Position numbers and translations under genes: made by a program. Shown here piece by piece: positions 7,609 to 16,083 of a stretch of DNA of 64,000 bases (its first letter is position 1; every line of letters begins with the position of its first letter). Origin of the DNA: SZAS-103 sp036496805 (GTDB lineage: Bacteria; Pseudomonadota; Gammaproteobacteria; Xanthomonadales; Xanthomonadaceae); assembly GCA_036496805.1 (NCBI GenBank), contig DASXKN010000015.1, positions 75,069 to 139,068 on the forward strand. Direction: 5' to 3'. Under the pieces are notes generated by a model that saw nothing but the letters and a program-made list of their open reading frames with translations, made no database searches and was not told where the DNA came from.

Positions 7609-8082
7609 ATGCGCCTTCTTGCGACTGTTGTCGCGTGCACCGTCCTGCTCGGCGGTTGCGCCACCATTACCCGCGGCACCACCCAATCCTGGTCGGTCCA
7701 GACCGAGCCTGCGGGTGCCAACGTCAAGCTGTCGAGTGGCGAACAGTGCAAGTCGCCCTGCTCGCTGCAGAAAAAGCGCAAGGATCCTTTCCAGGTCACC
7801 ATCGACCTGCCGGGATACGAGCAGGTCGTGACCCAGGTCATCAGCGGAGTCAAGGGCGCGGGCGCAGCGGGCATGGCCGGCAACGTGATCTTCGGCGGCC
7901 TGATCGGCGTCGGCGTGGACGTGGCGAGCGGCGCGACCAAGGACCTCACGCCCAATCCGCTGGTCGTGAAGCTGCTGCCCCTCAATGGTGCTGCCCAGGC
8001 CGCTCCGGAAACCATGGCGCCGGCCGCGAACAGCATGTCGGCACCGGCCCCGGAAGCCGCACCGCAGTCCGGTCAGCACTGA
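7609..8082 (+). CDS. outer-membrane-type lipoprotein, PEGA-like
   Basis: This 157-residue protein has a lipoprotein signal peptide with lipobox LLGGC and Cys17 as the lipidation site. The mature part begins ATITRGTTQSW, then VQTEPAGANVKLSSGEQCKS, which is typical of PEGA-like carbohydrate-binding modules, followed by a Gly/Ala-rich membrane-insertion-like stretch (GVKGAGAAGMAGNVIFGGLI) and an Ala/Pro-rich tail. An alternative ATG at 7564 would bury the signal peptide, so 7609 with the AAAGGGA site is chosen. It is monocistronic: the pirin gene downstream is on the opposite strand. Function unknown; proteins like this are often mislabelled as translation initiation factor 2. Confidence 0.8.
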   Translation: MRLLATVVACTVLLGGCATITRGTTQSWSVQTEPAGANVKLSSGEQCKSPCSLQKKRKDPFQVTIDLPGYEQVVTQVISGVKGAGAAGMAGNVIFGGLIGVGVDVASGATKDLTPNPLVVKLLPLNGAAQAAPETMAPAANSMSAPAPEAAPQSGQH

Positions 8083-8142
8083 TCGGTTCGCAGTAGCCGT
8101 TCGTGGCGATCAAGCCACGGACGGCGCGTTGTTGCTATTCCT

Positions 8143-8844
8143 TCAAGGCAGGTCGAACAGCAACGCCTCGCTGTCGACCTGCGCGCGCAGGCTCAGGCCG
8201 GAGCGGTCGGAGAGCCCGGCCGCGTCGCCGTCACCCAGTTCGATCTCGTCGTCGAGCAGCAGCTTGCCGCTCACGACCTGCACCCAGGCGCGGCGTCCAT
8301 CGCCGAGCGCATGCGCGAGGCTCGCACCCTGCGGCAGCACGGTGGCGTACACGCGTGCCTCCTGGCGAATCGGCAGCGAACCTTCGGCGCCATCCGGCGA
8401 TGCCACCAGCTTGAGCTTTCCGCGTCGCGACTCGGGCGCGAAGTGTTCCTGCGCGTAGCGCGGTGTCGCATTGATCCGGTCGGGCTGGATCCAGATCTGC
8501 AGGAAGTGCACGGGCGTTTCCTTCGAGGCGTTGAACTCGCTGTGCTCGATGCCGCTGCCGGCGCTCATCATCTGCACGTCGCCCGGCACGATCACCGAGC
8601 CGGTGCCGATGCTGTCGCGGTGCTGCAGGCCGCCCTCGATCACGTAGGAGAGGATCTCCATGTTGGCGTGGCGGTGCGGCGCGAAGCCGCCGCCGGGCGC
8701 GACCCGGTCCTCGTTGATCACGCGCAGCGGGCCGAAGCCCATCCATTGCGGGTCGTGGTAGTCGGCGAACGAGAACGTGTGGTGGCTGTCGAGCCAACCG
8801 TGCCGGGCATGGCCACGTTCGTTCGAACGTCTTAGCAGGATCAT
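8143..8844 (-). CDS. pirin family protein (cupin, possible quercetinase)
   Basis: This 233-residue bicupin of the pirin family has the iron-ligand set H57, H59 (APHRHANMEI), H101 and E103 (GSGIEHSEF), matching the conserved pirin HH-HE quartet. The N-terminus (RGHARHGWLDSHHTFSFADY) is also diagnostic. Bacterial relatives such as YhhW open the quercetin ring in vitro; the physiological substrate is unclear. The start chosen is the ATG at 8844. This ATG overlaps the TGA of a 20-codon upstream frame whose peptide is nearly identical to the first 16 residues of this protein (see 8841-8903). The fourth and fifth codons are CTA and AGA, rare in this genome, in contrast with the duplicate copy. Confidence 0.88.
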   Translation of the reverse strand: MILLRRSNERGHARHGWLDSHHTFSFADYHDPQWMGFGPLRVINEDRVAPGGGFAPHRHANMEILSYVIEGGLQHRDSIGTGSVIVPGDVQMMSAGSGIEHSEFNASKETPVHFLQIWIQPDRINATPRYAQEHFAPESRRGKLKLVASPDGAEGSLPIRQEARVYATVLPQGASLAHALGDGRRAWVQVVSGKLLLDDEIELGDGDAAGLSDRSGLSLRAQVDSEALLFDLP

Positions 8845-8903
8845 GAGCTGCACCTGCCGTGTTCGGCATGGCCACGCTCATTCGAATGACGCAACAGGAT
8901 CAT
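8841..8903 (-). pseudogene. duplicated pirin start: 20-codon upstream frame
   Basis: Read on the minus strand, this short frame starts at the ATG at 8903 and encodes MILLRHSNERGHAEHG and four further residues before a TGA that overlaps the ATG of the pirin gene. The pirin gene itself begins MILLRRSNERGHARHG. About two thirds of the DNA differences are synonymous (TTG/CTA, AAT/AAC, GAG/GAA), so the copies diverged as coding sequence. It could be the remnant of a tandem pirin paralogue deleted except for its first codons, or it could now act as a leader peptide that couples translation to the main gene. Confidence 0.65.
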
Positions 8904-8916
8904 CGCGTTGCGCCCC

Positions 8917-9525
8917 TCAACCGCCCGCCGCCTTCTTCGGCGCGTAGGCTTCCATCGTCACGTGGATGGCGACTTCGTCGCTGACGTTGGGCACGTACTT
9001 GGACACGCCGAAGTCGCTGCGCTTGATCGTCGCGGTCGCGTCGAAGCCGGCGGCCGGCACGCCGCGCATCGGATGCATGCCGAGCTTGTTGATGGTCACG
9101 TCGAAGGTCACCGGCTTGGTGACGCCGTGGATGGTCAGGTCGCCGGCGACGGCCAGATGGTCCTTGCCGGTGCTGGTCACCGAGGTGCTCTGGAAGGTCG
9201 CGGTCGGGAACTTGGTCGCATCGAAGAACATGTCCGAGTGCAGCTCGTCGTCGAGCGCCTTCACGCCGACGCTGACGGTGTCCATCGGAATGTTGACCTG
9301 GATGCTGGACTTGGTCGGGTCCTTGGCATCGAACAGGAAGTCGCCCTCGACGCCGTTGAAGTGGCCGATGATGTGCGAGAAGCCGAAGTGGGTGTAGCTG
9401 AATTCGACCTGGGTGTGGTTCGCATCGATCGTGTAGGGATCGGCCGCGAAGGCCGCGCCGGAAGCGAACGCCAGGGAAGCGGCGAGCAGGCCGGCGCGAA
9501 GGAAGGTGGCGGGCTGGATGTGCAT
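8917..9525 (-). CDS. YceI family periplasmic lipid-binding protein
   Basis: This 202-residue protein has a clean signal peptide (hydrophobic core LLAASLAFASGAAFA, cut before ADP). The mature part has the YceI marks YTIDANHTQVEFSYTHFG, then VNIPMDTVSVG, DELHSDMFFDATKFP and AVAGDLTIHGVTKPVTFDV. YceI proteins are beta-barrel, lipocalin-like carriers that hold a polyisoprenoid chain in the periplasm (structure of TT1927b and relatives). Length and motifs are complete. GGAG lies upstream of the chosen ATG. It is close to, but not overlapping, the pirin gene on the same strand and may be co-transcribed with it. Confidence 0.9.
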   Translation of the reverse strand: MHIQPATFLRAGLLAASLAFASGAAFAADPYTIDANHTQVEFSYTHFGFSHIIGHFNGVEGDFLFDAKDPTKSSIQVNIPMDTVSVGVKALDDELHSDMFFDATKFPTATFQSTSVTSTGKDHLAVAGDLTIHGVTKPVTFDVTINKLGMHPMRGVPAAGFDATATIKRSDFGVSKYVPNVSDEVAIHVTMEAYAPKKAAGG

Positions 9526-9593
9526 GGGTGGCTCCGTGGTCCTGGAATGTGCGGCGGGTTGTGGTGGTGGACGGATTCCGGCGCGGCGATCGG

Positions 9594-9624
9594 TCACTCG
9601 ATATCGCTCACTCGATCTCGTTCA
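9594..9624 (-). repeat. 14-bp tandem repeat carrying stop codons
   Basis: TCACTCGATATCGC (9594), TCACTCGATCTCGT (9608) and TCATTCAATCC (9622) are consecutive 14-bp units. On the minus strand each contributes a TGA; the unit at 9622 is the stop of the reductase gene. Because 14 is not a multiple of three, the three stops close all three frames. Confidence 0.7.
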
Positions 9625-10218
9625 TTCAATCCGGCAGGCCTCGTCGAAGGACAGACGCGGCGAGCGCGGGAACAGCACCGCCGGATCGGGATCGCCGTGG
9701 CCGATGGCGCAGATGAAGTTGGATCGTACCTTCGTGCCCGTGAAGAACGCCGCATCGACCTTGGCGTTGTCGAAGCCCGACATCGGTCCGCAGTCCAGGC
9801 CGATCGAGCGCGCCGCGAGGATCAGGTAGGCGCCTTGCAGGGTGGCGTTGCGGAAGGCGGTGGTCTCGATCAGCTTCTCGTTGCCCTCGAACCACGAACG
9901 CGCGTCGGTGTGCGGGAACAGGTAAGGCAGCTTCTCGTAGAAGGCGAAGTCGCTGCCGATGATCGCGGTGACCGGCGCCTTCATGGTCTTGGCGCGGTTG
10001 CCGTCGCTCAGCGCCGGCTCCAGCTTGCGTTTGGCCTCGTCCGATTTCACGAACACGATCCGCGCGGGCGAGCAGTTGGCGCTGGTCGGTCCCCATTTCA
10101 TCAGGTCGTAGAGCGCGTGCAGTTGCTCGTCGCTGACCGGCTCGTCGCGCCAGGCGTTGTGGGTGCGCGCCATGCGGAAGAGCTGGTCGAGCGCGGCGTC
10201 GGGAAGCAGGCTGTTCAT
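9622..10218 (-). CDS. malonic semialdehyde reductase-like nitroreductase (RutE/HadB type)
   Basis: This 198-residue flavin enzyme of the nitroreductase superfamily begins LPDAALDQLFRMARTHNAW and contains YDLMKWGPTSANCSPARIVF (FMN phosphate/ribityl region), ARSIGLDCGPMSGFD and a C-terminal PRLSFDEAC. This is the pattern of the RutE/HadB subgroup, which reduces malonic semialdehyde to 3-hydroxypropionate in pyrimidine breakdown. No other rut genes are present in the window, so it may act as a general semialdehyde/nitro reductase. It ends inside a tandem repeat that places two extra stop codons behind the first. The ATG at 10218 is the natural start. Confidence 0.85.
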   Translation of the reverse strand: MNSLLPDAALDQLFRMARTHNAWRDEPVSDEQLHALYDLMKWGPTSANCSPARIVFVKSDEAKRKLEPALSDGNRAKTMKAPVTAIIGSDFAFYEKLPYLFPHTDARSWFEGNEKLIETTAFRNATLQGAYLILAARSIGLDCGPMSGFDNAKVDAAFFTGTKVRSNFICAIGHGDPDPAVLFPRSPRLSFDEACRIE

Positions 10219-10323
10219 CGGTCGGTCCGTGACATGATCGGCTGGATAGCAGTGTAGTGTTGCATTCTCGGGATAAAAGCTCCCGCTTTACAACAATCCT
10301 TCTCGCGAACAGAACGAGAGCGC

Positions 10324-11292
10324 ATGGCTTCCGCAATCTGGGTGGTCACCGACGGCCGCGCGGGCAACGAACGCCAGGCGCTGGCGCTGGCGCGAGCGCT
10401 CGCGAAATCCGATCCCGCGAAGTTCGACGGCGAGCCGCGCATCTGGCGGCTGCAGGCGCTCACGCCGTGGAAGCAGGCCGCGCCGCGCCGCCTGCCCGGC
10501 AGCGAGCGCGCATTCGGCGAGGCATTCCAGCAAGCGCTGCGCGATCCGCCGGATCTCGCGATCGGCTGCGGCCGCCAGGCTGCGCTGGCCACCCGCCTGC
10601 TGCGCGCGGCCGGTGCGCGCGTCGTGCAGATCCTCGATCCACGCATCGATCCGCGCCACTGGGACGCGGTCGTCGTGCCCGAGCACGACCGCCTGCGCGG
10701 ACCGAACGTGATCGCGATGCTCGGCAGCCTGCACGAGGTCGATGCCGACTGGCTCGCGCAGGCGCGTGCGCGCCATCCGCAGTTCGAGTGCCTGCCCGCG
10801 CCACGCAGCCTGCTGCTGCTCGGCGGCCCGATCCGCAACGTTGCGCTGGACGAAACCTGGTGGCGACGCACGATCGAAACCCTGCGTGCGATCCGCCATC
10901 GCGATGGCGGCAGCCTTTCGGTCTGCGCTTCGCGCCGCACGCCGGGGTGGATGGTCGATGCAGCGCGCCGTGACTTGCCCGGGCTGCACGGCGCGCACTG
11001 GCTGGCGTCCGATGACGGCCCCAACCCCTACCCGGGCCTGCTCGCCTGGGCCGATCGCATCGTGGTCTCGCCCGATTCGGTGAACATGATCTCGGAAGCG
11101 GTCGCGACGAATGCTGTCGTGTCCATCGCCGATCCCGGACTGGCGCGCGGCCGGCATGCGTCCTTCCTCGATTCGTTGCTGCGCTCCGCGCGCGTGCAGG
11201 CGCTGGACCTCGCAGTCGTCGCGACCGATGCATCGCCCCTGAGGGAGCTGCCACGCGTCACGGGTTTGCTTCGCGAGCGCGGGATTGCCTGA
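10324..11292 (+). CDS. mitochondrial fission ELM1 family protein
   Basis: This 322-residue protein starts IWVVTDGRAGNERQALALA and has IGCGRQAALATRLLRAAG, VQILDPRID, VVPEHDRLRGPNV, LLLLGGPIRN, LSVCASRRTP and WADRIVVSPDSVNMISEAV. These are the conserved blocks of the ELM1 family (named after the Arabidopsis ELM1 protein), which looks like a GT-B glycosyltransferase fold. In Xanthomonadales it is found near LPS genes. The ATG at 10324 follows an AACGAGAG site. The enzyme probably acts on surface glycans, but no activity has been fixed for bacterial members. The stop overlaps by a few bases a weak upstream extension of the next gene, which I do not use. Confidence 0.88.
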   Translation: MASAIWVVTDGRAGNERQALALARALAKSDPAKFDGEPRIWRLQALTPWKQAAPRRLPGSERAFGEAFQQALRDPPDLAIGCGRQAALATRLLRAAGARVVQILDPRIDPRHWDAVVVPEHDRLRGPNVIAMLGSLHEVDADWLAQARARHPQFECLPAPRSLLLLGGPIRNVALDETWWRRTIETLRAIRHRDGGSLSVCASRRTPGWMVDAARRDLPGLHGAHWLASDDGPNPYPGLLAWADRIVVSPDSVNMISEAVATNAVVSIADPGLARGRHASFLDSLLRSARVQALDLAVVATDASPLRELPRVTGLLRERGIA

Positions 11293-11359
11293 GCACGGCA
11301 CTTATCCGGTGTCGCACCGACGCGGTGATAAGGTAACGAGGGCTGCCAGGGGAACCACC

Positions 11360-13885
11360 ATGTCCTTGCGTTTTCGCTGCGTGTCGCTCGCTGTTGCCGT
11401 CTTTCTGCTGGGCAGCACGCCCATCGCGTTCGCCGCAGCACAGTCGTCGCAAAGATCCACGGCCGATCACGCAGCGCCAGCGGCAGACGTCTTCAAGCAC
11501 ACGACAGCAATGGACGGCCTGTTGCCGGTGCACGTGGATGCGCAGGGCGGAAAGATCCTGGTCACCCTGCCGCCCGCGCAGGCCGACGGCGTCTCGGCGC
11601 GTTTCCTCTATGCCACGGCGTTGCGCACGGGCCTGGGCTCGGCGCCGACCTTCCTCGACCGCGGCCGGGTCGGCAACACCCAGGTGATCGCCTTCCGGCG
11701 CTACGGCAACAAGGTCGCCGCGCTGTTCGAGAATCCGCGCTTCCGCGCCGCCGGCGGCAACGGCGCGGCGAGCCCAGACTTCGCCACATCGATCGTCTGG
11801 ATGGGCGACATCGCTTCGACCCTTCCCGATGGCCGGATCGTGGTCGACCTGTCCGGTTTCCTCACCGCCGATACGCTCGGCATCGCGCAATCGCTCGACC
11901 AGAGCGGCGACACCTTCGGCGTCGGCCACTCCCCGGGTGCGGGCAAGGGTTTCGCGCTCGATGCCAGACTCAGCGCCGCCGATCCGGGTTCGGTAAAACT
12001 CTTCCCCGACAACCTCGAAATCGACGCGGTGCAGACCTACGCCTCGGACACGCCCGGCGCCGAAGTCTCCAACATCGCGCGGGAAGCGAAGAAGGTCAGC
12101 TTCACCGTGCACCACAGCTTCGTGCGCCTGCCCGCGCCGGGCTTCCGTCCGCGCCGCTTCGATCCGCGCATCGGCGGCTTCAGCACCCAGGTGGTGGATT
12201 TCGGCGAGCCGCTGGGCCACGACGTCGTGCGCGATTACGCCAACCGCTTCCGGCTGGAGAAACTCGATCCCGACGCGCCGCGCTCGAAGGTGCGCAAGCC
12301 GATCGTCTTCTACGTCGATCGCGATGCGCCCGAGCCGATCCGCTCTGCCCTGATCGAAGGCATCGGCTGGTGGAGCCAGGCCTTCGATGCGGCCGGCTAC
12401 ATCGATGCCTTCCAGGTGAAGCTGCTGCCCGAGGGCGTCGACCCGATGGACGTGCGCTACAACATCGTCCACTGGGTCGATCGCGCGACGCGCGGCTGGT
12501 CCTACGGCCAGGAGATCGTCGATCCGCGCACCGGCGAGATCGTCAAGGGCATGGTGGTACTCGGATCGCTGCGCGTGCGCCAGGACATCCAGATTTTCGA
12601 GGGACTGGTCGGCGCCGACAAGGTCGGCAGTGGCGGTCCCGATGATCCCGTGCAGGCGGCGCTCGCGCGCCTGCGCCAACTCGGCGCGCACGAAGTCGGC
12701 CATTCGCTCGGCTTCGCCCACAACTTCGCCGCCAGCACCCAGGGCCGCGCTTCGGTGATGGACTACCCGCCGCCGCACATCGATCTCGTCGACGGCCGTC
12801 CCGACCTGTCGCATGCCTATGCGACCGGCGTCGGCGCCTGGGACATGGCGAGCATCGACTGGCTTTACGGTGAACCGCCGACGGGCACCGATCCGCAACA
12901 GTCCGCCGACGCCAGGGCCCGCGCCGTGGTCGCATCGGGACAGCGCTACGTGCAGGACGACGATGCCCGCGCCGACGACACCGCCCAACCCTGGGCCGCG
13001 CTATGGGACGACGGTCCCGATCCGACCGCCGAACTGGTCCGCCTGATGGGCGTGCGCCGCGTCGCGATCGACCACTTCGGCCTGGCATCGCTCGCGGCCG
13101 GCGAACCGGTCGCCAACCTGCGCCGGCGCTTCGTGCCGATCTGGCTGCTGCATCGCTACCAGATGGTCGCCGCGGCGAAGTCGATCGGCGGCGTGGACAT
13201 GAGCTACGCCGTCAATGGCGATGGTCGCGAAGTGTCCGCAGCCGTTTCGCCGCAGTCCCAGCGCGCGGCGCTCGACGCCGTGCTCGCCACCTTGTCGCCG
13301 GACCAGTTGCGGGTTCCACAGCGGCTCGTACCGCTGCTGTCGGCGGCGCGCAACGGCGCCGGGAATCGCCAGTTCGACATCGAGTTGTTCGCCGATTCCG
13401 ATGGCACGCCGTTCGATCCCCTGATCGCCGCCGATACCTCCGCCGAGCTCACGCTGGGCGCCTTGCTCGCGCCGGCACGGCTGGCGCGGCTGGATGCCCA
13501 GCACGCAGCCGATCCGTCGGCGCTGGGCGTCGAGGAACTGCTCGACCGCCTGCAGGCCGCTACGATTCCTGCAGACACCGACGCGCTGTCGCGACGGATC
13601 GCCTACCGCACCGTGATCAGCCTGGCTCAGGTCGCGCACAACCCCAGGGCCACGCCCGGCGTTGCGGCGATGCTCGACCAGCGCGTGCATGACATCGCCG
13701 TCGCACTCGCCCAGCATCACGGCAGCGTCGCCGACCGGAACTGGGGCGCCAGCCTCTCGCGCCAGCTCCTCGATCCGCAGCAACTCGACAAGCTGCTGGC
13801 TGAGCGGACGCGTGCGGTGGACGTGCCACCAGGCTCACCGATCGGCAGCGAGGGAGACTGGATGGCGATGCCGGGTGACGAATGA
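11360..13885 (+). CDS. zinc-dependent metalloprotease, DUF5117/DUF4953 type, secreted
   Basis: This 841-residue protein has a signal peptide (LAVAVFLLGSTPIAFAAA) and then the DUF5118-DUF5117 region (AMDGLLPVHVDAQGGKILVT; NPRFRAA). The catalytic DUF4953-type domain is marked by HEVGHSLGFAHNF with H444, E445, H448 and H454, followed by a Met-turn (SVMDYPPPHIDL), which places it in the metzincin-like group. About 390 residues of C-terminal helical sequence follow. The start at 11360 is chosen over upstream in-frame starts because it puts the signal peptide at the N-terminus and has an AGGGGA site. The enzyme is probably periplasmic or extracellular. Substrate unknown. Confidence 0.9.
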   Translation: MSLRFRCVSLAVAVFLLGSTPIAFAAAQSSQRSTADHAAPAADVFKHTTAMDGLLPVHVDAQGGKILVTLPPAQADGVSARFLYATALRTGLGSAPTFLDRGRVGNTQVIAFRRYGNKVAALFENPRFRAAGGNGAASPDFATSIVWMGDIASTLPDGRIVVDLSGFLTADTLGIAQSLDQSGDTFGVGHSPGAGKGFALDARLSAADPGSVKLFPDNLEIDAVQTYASDTPGAEVSNIAREAKKVSFTVHHSFVRLPAPGFRPRRFDPRIGGFSTQVVDFGEPLGHDVVRDYANRFRLEKLDPDAPRSKVRKPIVFYVDRDAPEPIRSALIEGIGWWSQAFDAAGYIDAFQVKLLPEGVDPMDVRYNIVHWVDRATRGWSYGQEIVDPRTGEIVKGMVVLGSLRVRQDIQIFEGLVGADKVGSGGPDDPVQAALARLRQLGAHEVGHSLGFAHNFAASTQGRASVMDYPPPHIDLVDGRPDLSHAYATGVGAWDMASIDWLYGEPPTGTDPQQSADARARAVVASGQRYVQDDDARADDTAQPWAALWDDGPDPTAELVRLMGVRRVAIDHFGLASLAAGEPVANLRRRFVPIWLLHRYQMVAAAKSIGGVDMSYAVNGDGREVSAAVSPQSQRAALDAVLATLSPDQLRVPQRLVPLLSAARNGAGNRQFDIELFADSDGTPFDPLIAADTSAELTLGALLAPARLARLDAQHAADPSALGVEELLDRLQAATIPADTDALSRRIAYRTVISLAQVAHNPRATPGVAAMLDQRVHDIAVALAQHHGSVADRNWGASLSRQLLDPQQLDKLLAERTRAVDVPPGSPIGSEGDWMAMPGDE

Positions 13886-13924
13886 ATCAGATGTTTATTT
13901 ATGCGTCTCTTATAAATTTAGCGA

Positions 13925-13953
13925 TTGCTAAAATTTTAATACAGTGCTATTGT
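13925..13953 (+). promoter_or_regulatory. candidate promoter in an AT-rich gap
   Basis: TTGCTA (13925-13930) is followed after 17 bp by TATTGT with an extended TGC in front. The 95-bp gap is strikingly AT-rich compared with the surroundings and precedes a strong AGGAGG site (13968-13973). It plausibly drives the small gene at 13981. Confidence 0.45.
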
Positions 13954-13980
13954 TCACTCCCACCCTAGGAGGAACGGCAC

Positions 13981-14250
13981 ATGTTGAAGCGTCACGTTGA
14001 TCAGGTCTGGGCCCGGCTGGATGATCTCTATGCGAACGGCACGACATTCATAAGTTGGGGCGAAATCTACCATTGGTACAACGTAGAACGGATCAACAAG
14101 ACACCCTGGCGCGACCTCAAAGCACGTTGGGATGAATTGCTTGAAGAGAAGAATGGGCCCAAAGGCGATCCGCTGGTTGCTCGGGTCGACGGCGGCGTCG
14201 CATTTTTCTTCTCCAGAGAACCAGAGAAACTGAAAGACCTCGCTGCCTAG
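13981..14250 (+). CDS. small hypothetical protein
   Basis: This 89-residue protein starts at the ATG at 13981, seven bases after a near-perfect AGGAGG. The sequence MLKRHVDQVWARLDDLYANG, then FISWGEIYHWYNVERINKTP and RDLKARWDELLEEKNG is helical and aromatic-rich, ending in VARVDGGVAFFFSREPEKLK. It looks like a compact cytosolic protein, possibly a small winged-helix-like fold; I do not recognise a family. Base composition and the AT-rich leader differ from the flanking genes, which suggests acquisition by transfer. It stands alone between the metalloprotease and the diguanylate cyclase. Confidence 0.7.
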   Translation: MLKRHVDQVWARLDDLYANGTTFISWGEIYHWYNVERINKTPWRDLKARWDELLEEKNGPKGDPLVARVDGGVAFFFSREPEKLKDLAA

Positions 14251-14380
14251 TTTCCAGAGGCGTGTCGTCTACCGGAAAAATAGCGGGCAGACCTCGATTT
14301 TGGAGCTCGGGACGGGTGCTTCGGGCTGGCCCGTAAAGCGCGGGGCCCTTCACCGAATGGGGACCACGGAATCCGCTAGC

Positions 14381-16048
14381 ATGGCGGGCATGGGGAGACT
14401 GCGTGCTCTGCTGCTGGTCCTGCTCGGGTGGTGGGTGACGCTGGCGTCTGCTGCCGCGCCCGTCGCAGCGGATATTCGCCTGTACCACATCGGCGACCTG
14501 GATGTGCCTGCGTCCGAGGTGGTTGCAGGCCGCCACGACGCTACCGCCATCGCGCAGCCGAGTCCGATCATCAAGCCGACCGAGCGCGTCGGCGGATGGT
14601 GGCGCGTGGACGTCCTGCACGATCTTCCGGCCGAGCCGTCGCATTCGCTGGTGGTCGATGCGCCGAACCACACGGTGACCAATGTGTGGCTGCCGGGGAA
14701 GGCGTCGCCGCTGGTCCGCGCCACCACCGGCGCGGACGCGGACACGACCTACAGCCCGCGCCTGGCGGTGTTCGACCTGCCCGATGGCCTGCGCACCGAC
14801 CAGCACGTCTATCTCTACCTGAAGTCTTCGGCACGCTATCCCGACGCGGTGCGGATCATGGATTCGCAGGCGCTGCGTGCGCAGGACCGCCGCGACATGC
14901 AGCTCAATACCCTGATCGCCGGCACCCTGCTCGCGCTGGTCCTGGTCGGCATCGGCATGGGCCTGATGCTGCGCGAAACCGACTTCCTGCTGCTCGGTTT
15001 CGGGCTGGCGTTCGCACTGCTGTTCCTGCTCGACAGCACCGCCGAGCTGTACCGCATCCCCGGGTTTGCATGGCTGACAGGCGTCCGCATCACCCAGAAG
15101 GTCCTGGCGACCGGCGCGGCGGTCTACATGGCGTTGTTCGTGCTGCGCTACCTGCGCATGGCCGAACGCACGCCGGTGCTCGCCCGGGTCCAGTGGGGAG
15201 TGATCTGGACCTACCTTGCCGTGCTGGCGTGCAGTTGCCTGCCGGTGATCGGCTTGTCCCCGACGTGGTCGCTGATCGGCAACCTGACGATGGTGGTCAG
15301 CTCGATCGTGGAAATCACCGCGGCGACCAAGGGCGCGATCGCGGGCCATCGGTCTTCGCGGATGTTCCTGTGGTCGTGGGCGCCGCTGTTCTTCTTCCTC
15401 GGCTGGCGGGTGCTGGAGCTCGGCATGCGCTGGCCGGCGAACGACCTGTTGCAGTTCGCGTTCCCGGGCAGCTTCGTGCTGGCCGGGGCGCTGATGATGA
15501 TCGGCCTCAGCGACCGCATGCTGAAATACAAGCGCGAACGCGACGCCTCGGACCTGCTCGCGCGCCGCGATCCGCTCACCGAGGTCTACAACCGCCGCGC
15601 GCTCGACGAACGCCTGCACGCCGCAGCGCTCGAGACCGGACAGAGCTCGCAGCCGCTGGCGCTGCTGTTCATCGACCTGGACCACTTCAAGCGCATCAAC
15701 GACGAACACGGCCACGACGCCGGCGACGAATGCCTGCGCGAAGTCGCGCGACGCGTCCGCGCGACGCTGCGCTTCGGCGACGTGCTGGGCCGCTACGGCG
15801 GCGAGGAGTTCGTGATCGGCCTGCCGAACATGCAGGCCGAAGCCGCCAGCGCGATGGGCGAACGCATCCGGCAGGCGGTCGGGTCGCGGCCGATCGCGTG
15901 CAACGGCGTCGAGGTCAGCATCACGGTCAGCATCGGCGTGGCGATGCTGCAGGACGGCCTCGCCGGCTTCGACGCGGCGATCAAGCGCGCCGATCGCGCC
16001 TTGTACGCGAGCAAGCGCGACGGGCGCGATCGGGTCAGCACGCTGTGA
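14381..16048 (+). CDS. 7TM-DISM diguanylate cyclase (GGDEF)
   Basis: This 555-residue protein has a signal peptide, a periplasmic beta domain (about residues 30-185, 7TMR-DISMED-like), seven hydrophobic segments (about 190-390) and a cytoplasmic GGDEF domain. The cyclase has the complete set RRDPLTEVYNRRALDERL, LFIDLDHFKRINDEHGHDAGD and active-site GGEEF at 473-477. RFGD lies exactly five residues before GGEEF and is a classical RxxD inhibitory site, so the enzyme should make c-di-GMP and be product-inhibited. The signal sensed outside is unknown. Three in-frame ATGs (14357, 14381, 14390) compete; 14381 leaves a normal signal peptide. Confidence 0.9.
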   Translation: MAGMGRLRALLLVLLGWWVTLASAAAPVAADIRLYHIGDLDVPASEVVAGRHDATAIAQPSPIIKPTERVGGWWRVDVLHDLPAEPSHSLVVDAPNHTVTNVWLPGKASPLVRATTGADADTTYSPRLAVFDLPDGLRTDQHVYLYLKSSARYPDAVRIMDSQALRAQDRRDMQLNTLIAGTLLALVLVGIGMGLMLRETDFLLLGFGLAFALLFLLDSTAELYRIPGFAWLTGVRITQKVLATGAAVYMALFVLRYLRMAERTPVLARVQWGVIWTYLAVLACSCLPVIGLSPTWSLIGNLTMVVSSIVEITAATKGAIAGHRSSRMFLWSWAPLFFFLGWRVLELGMRWPANDLLQFAFPGSFVLAGALMMIGLSDRMLKYKRERDASDLLARRDPLTEVYNRRALDERLHAAALETGQSSQPLALLFIDLDHFKRINDEHGHDAGDECLREVARRVRATLRFGDVLGRYGGEEFVIGLPNMQAEAASAMGERIRQAVGSRPIACNGVEVSITVSIGVAMLQDGLAGFDAAIKRADRALYASKRDGRDRVSTL

Positions 16049-16083
16049 CGGATGGGTGGCCCCGATTCCCTTCGCGGCCCGGA

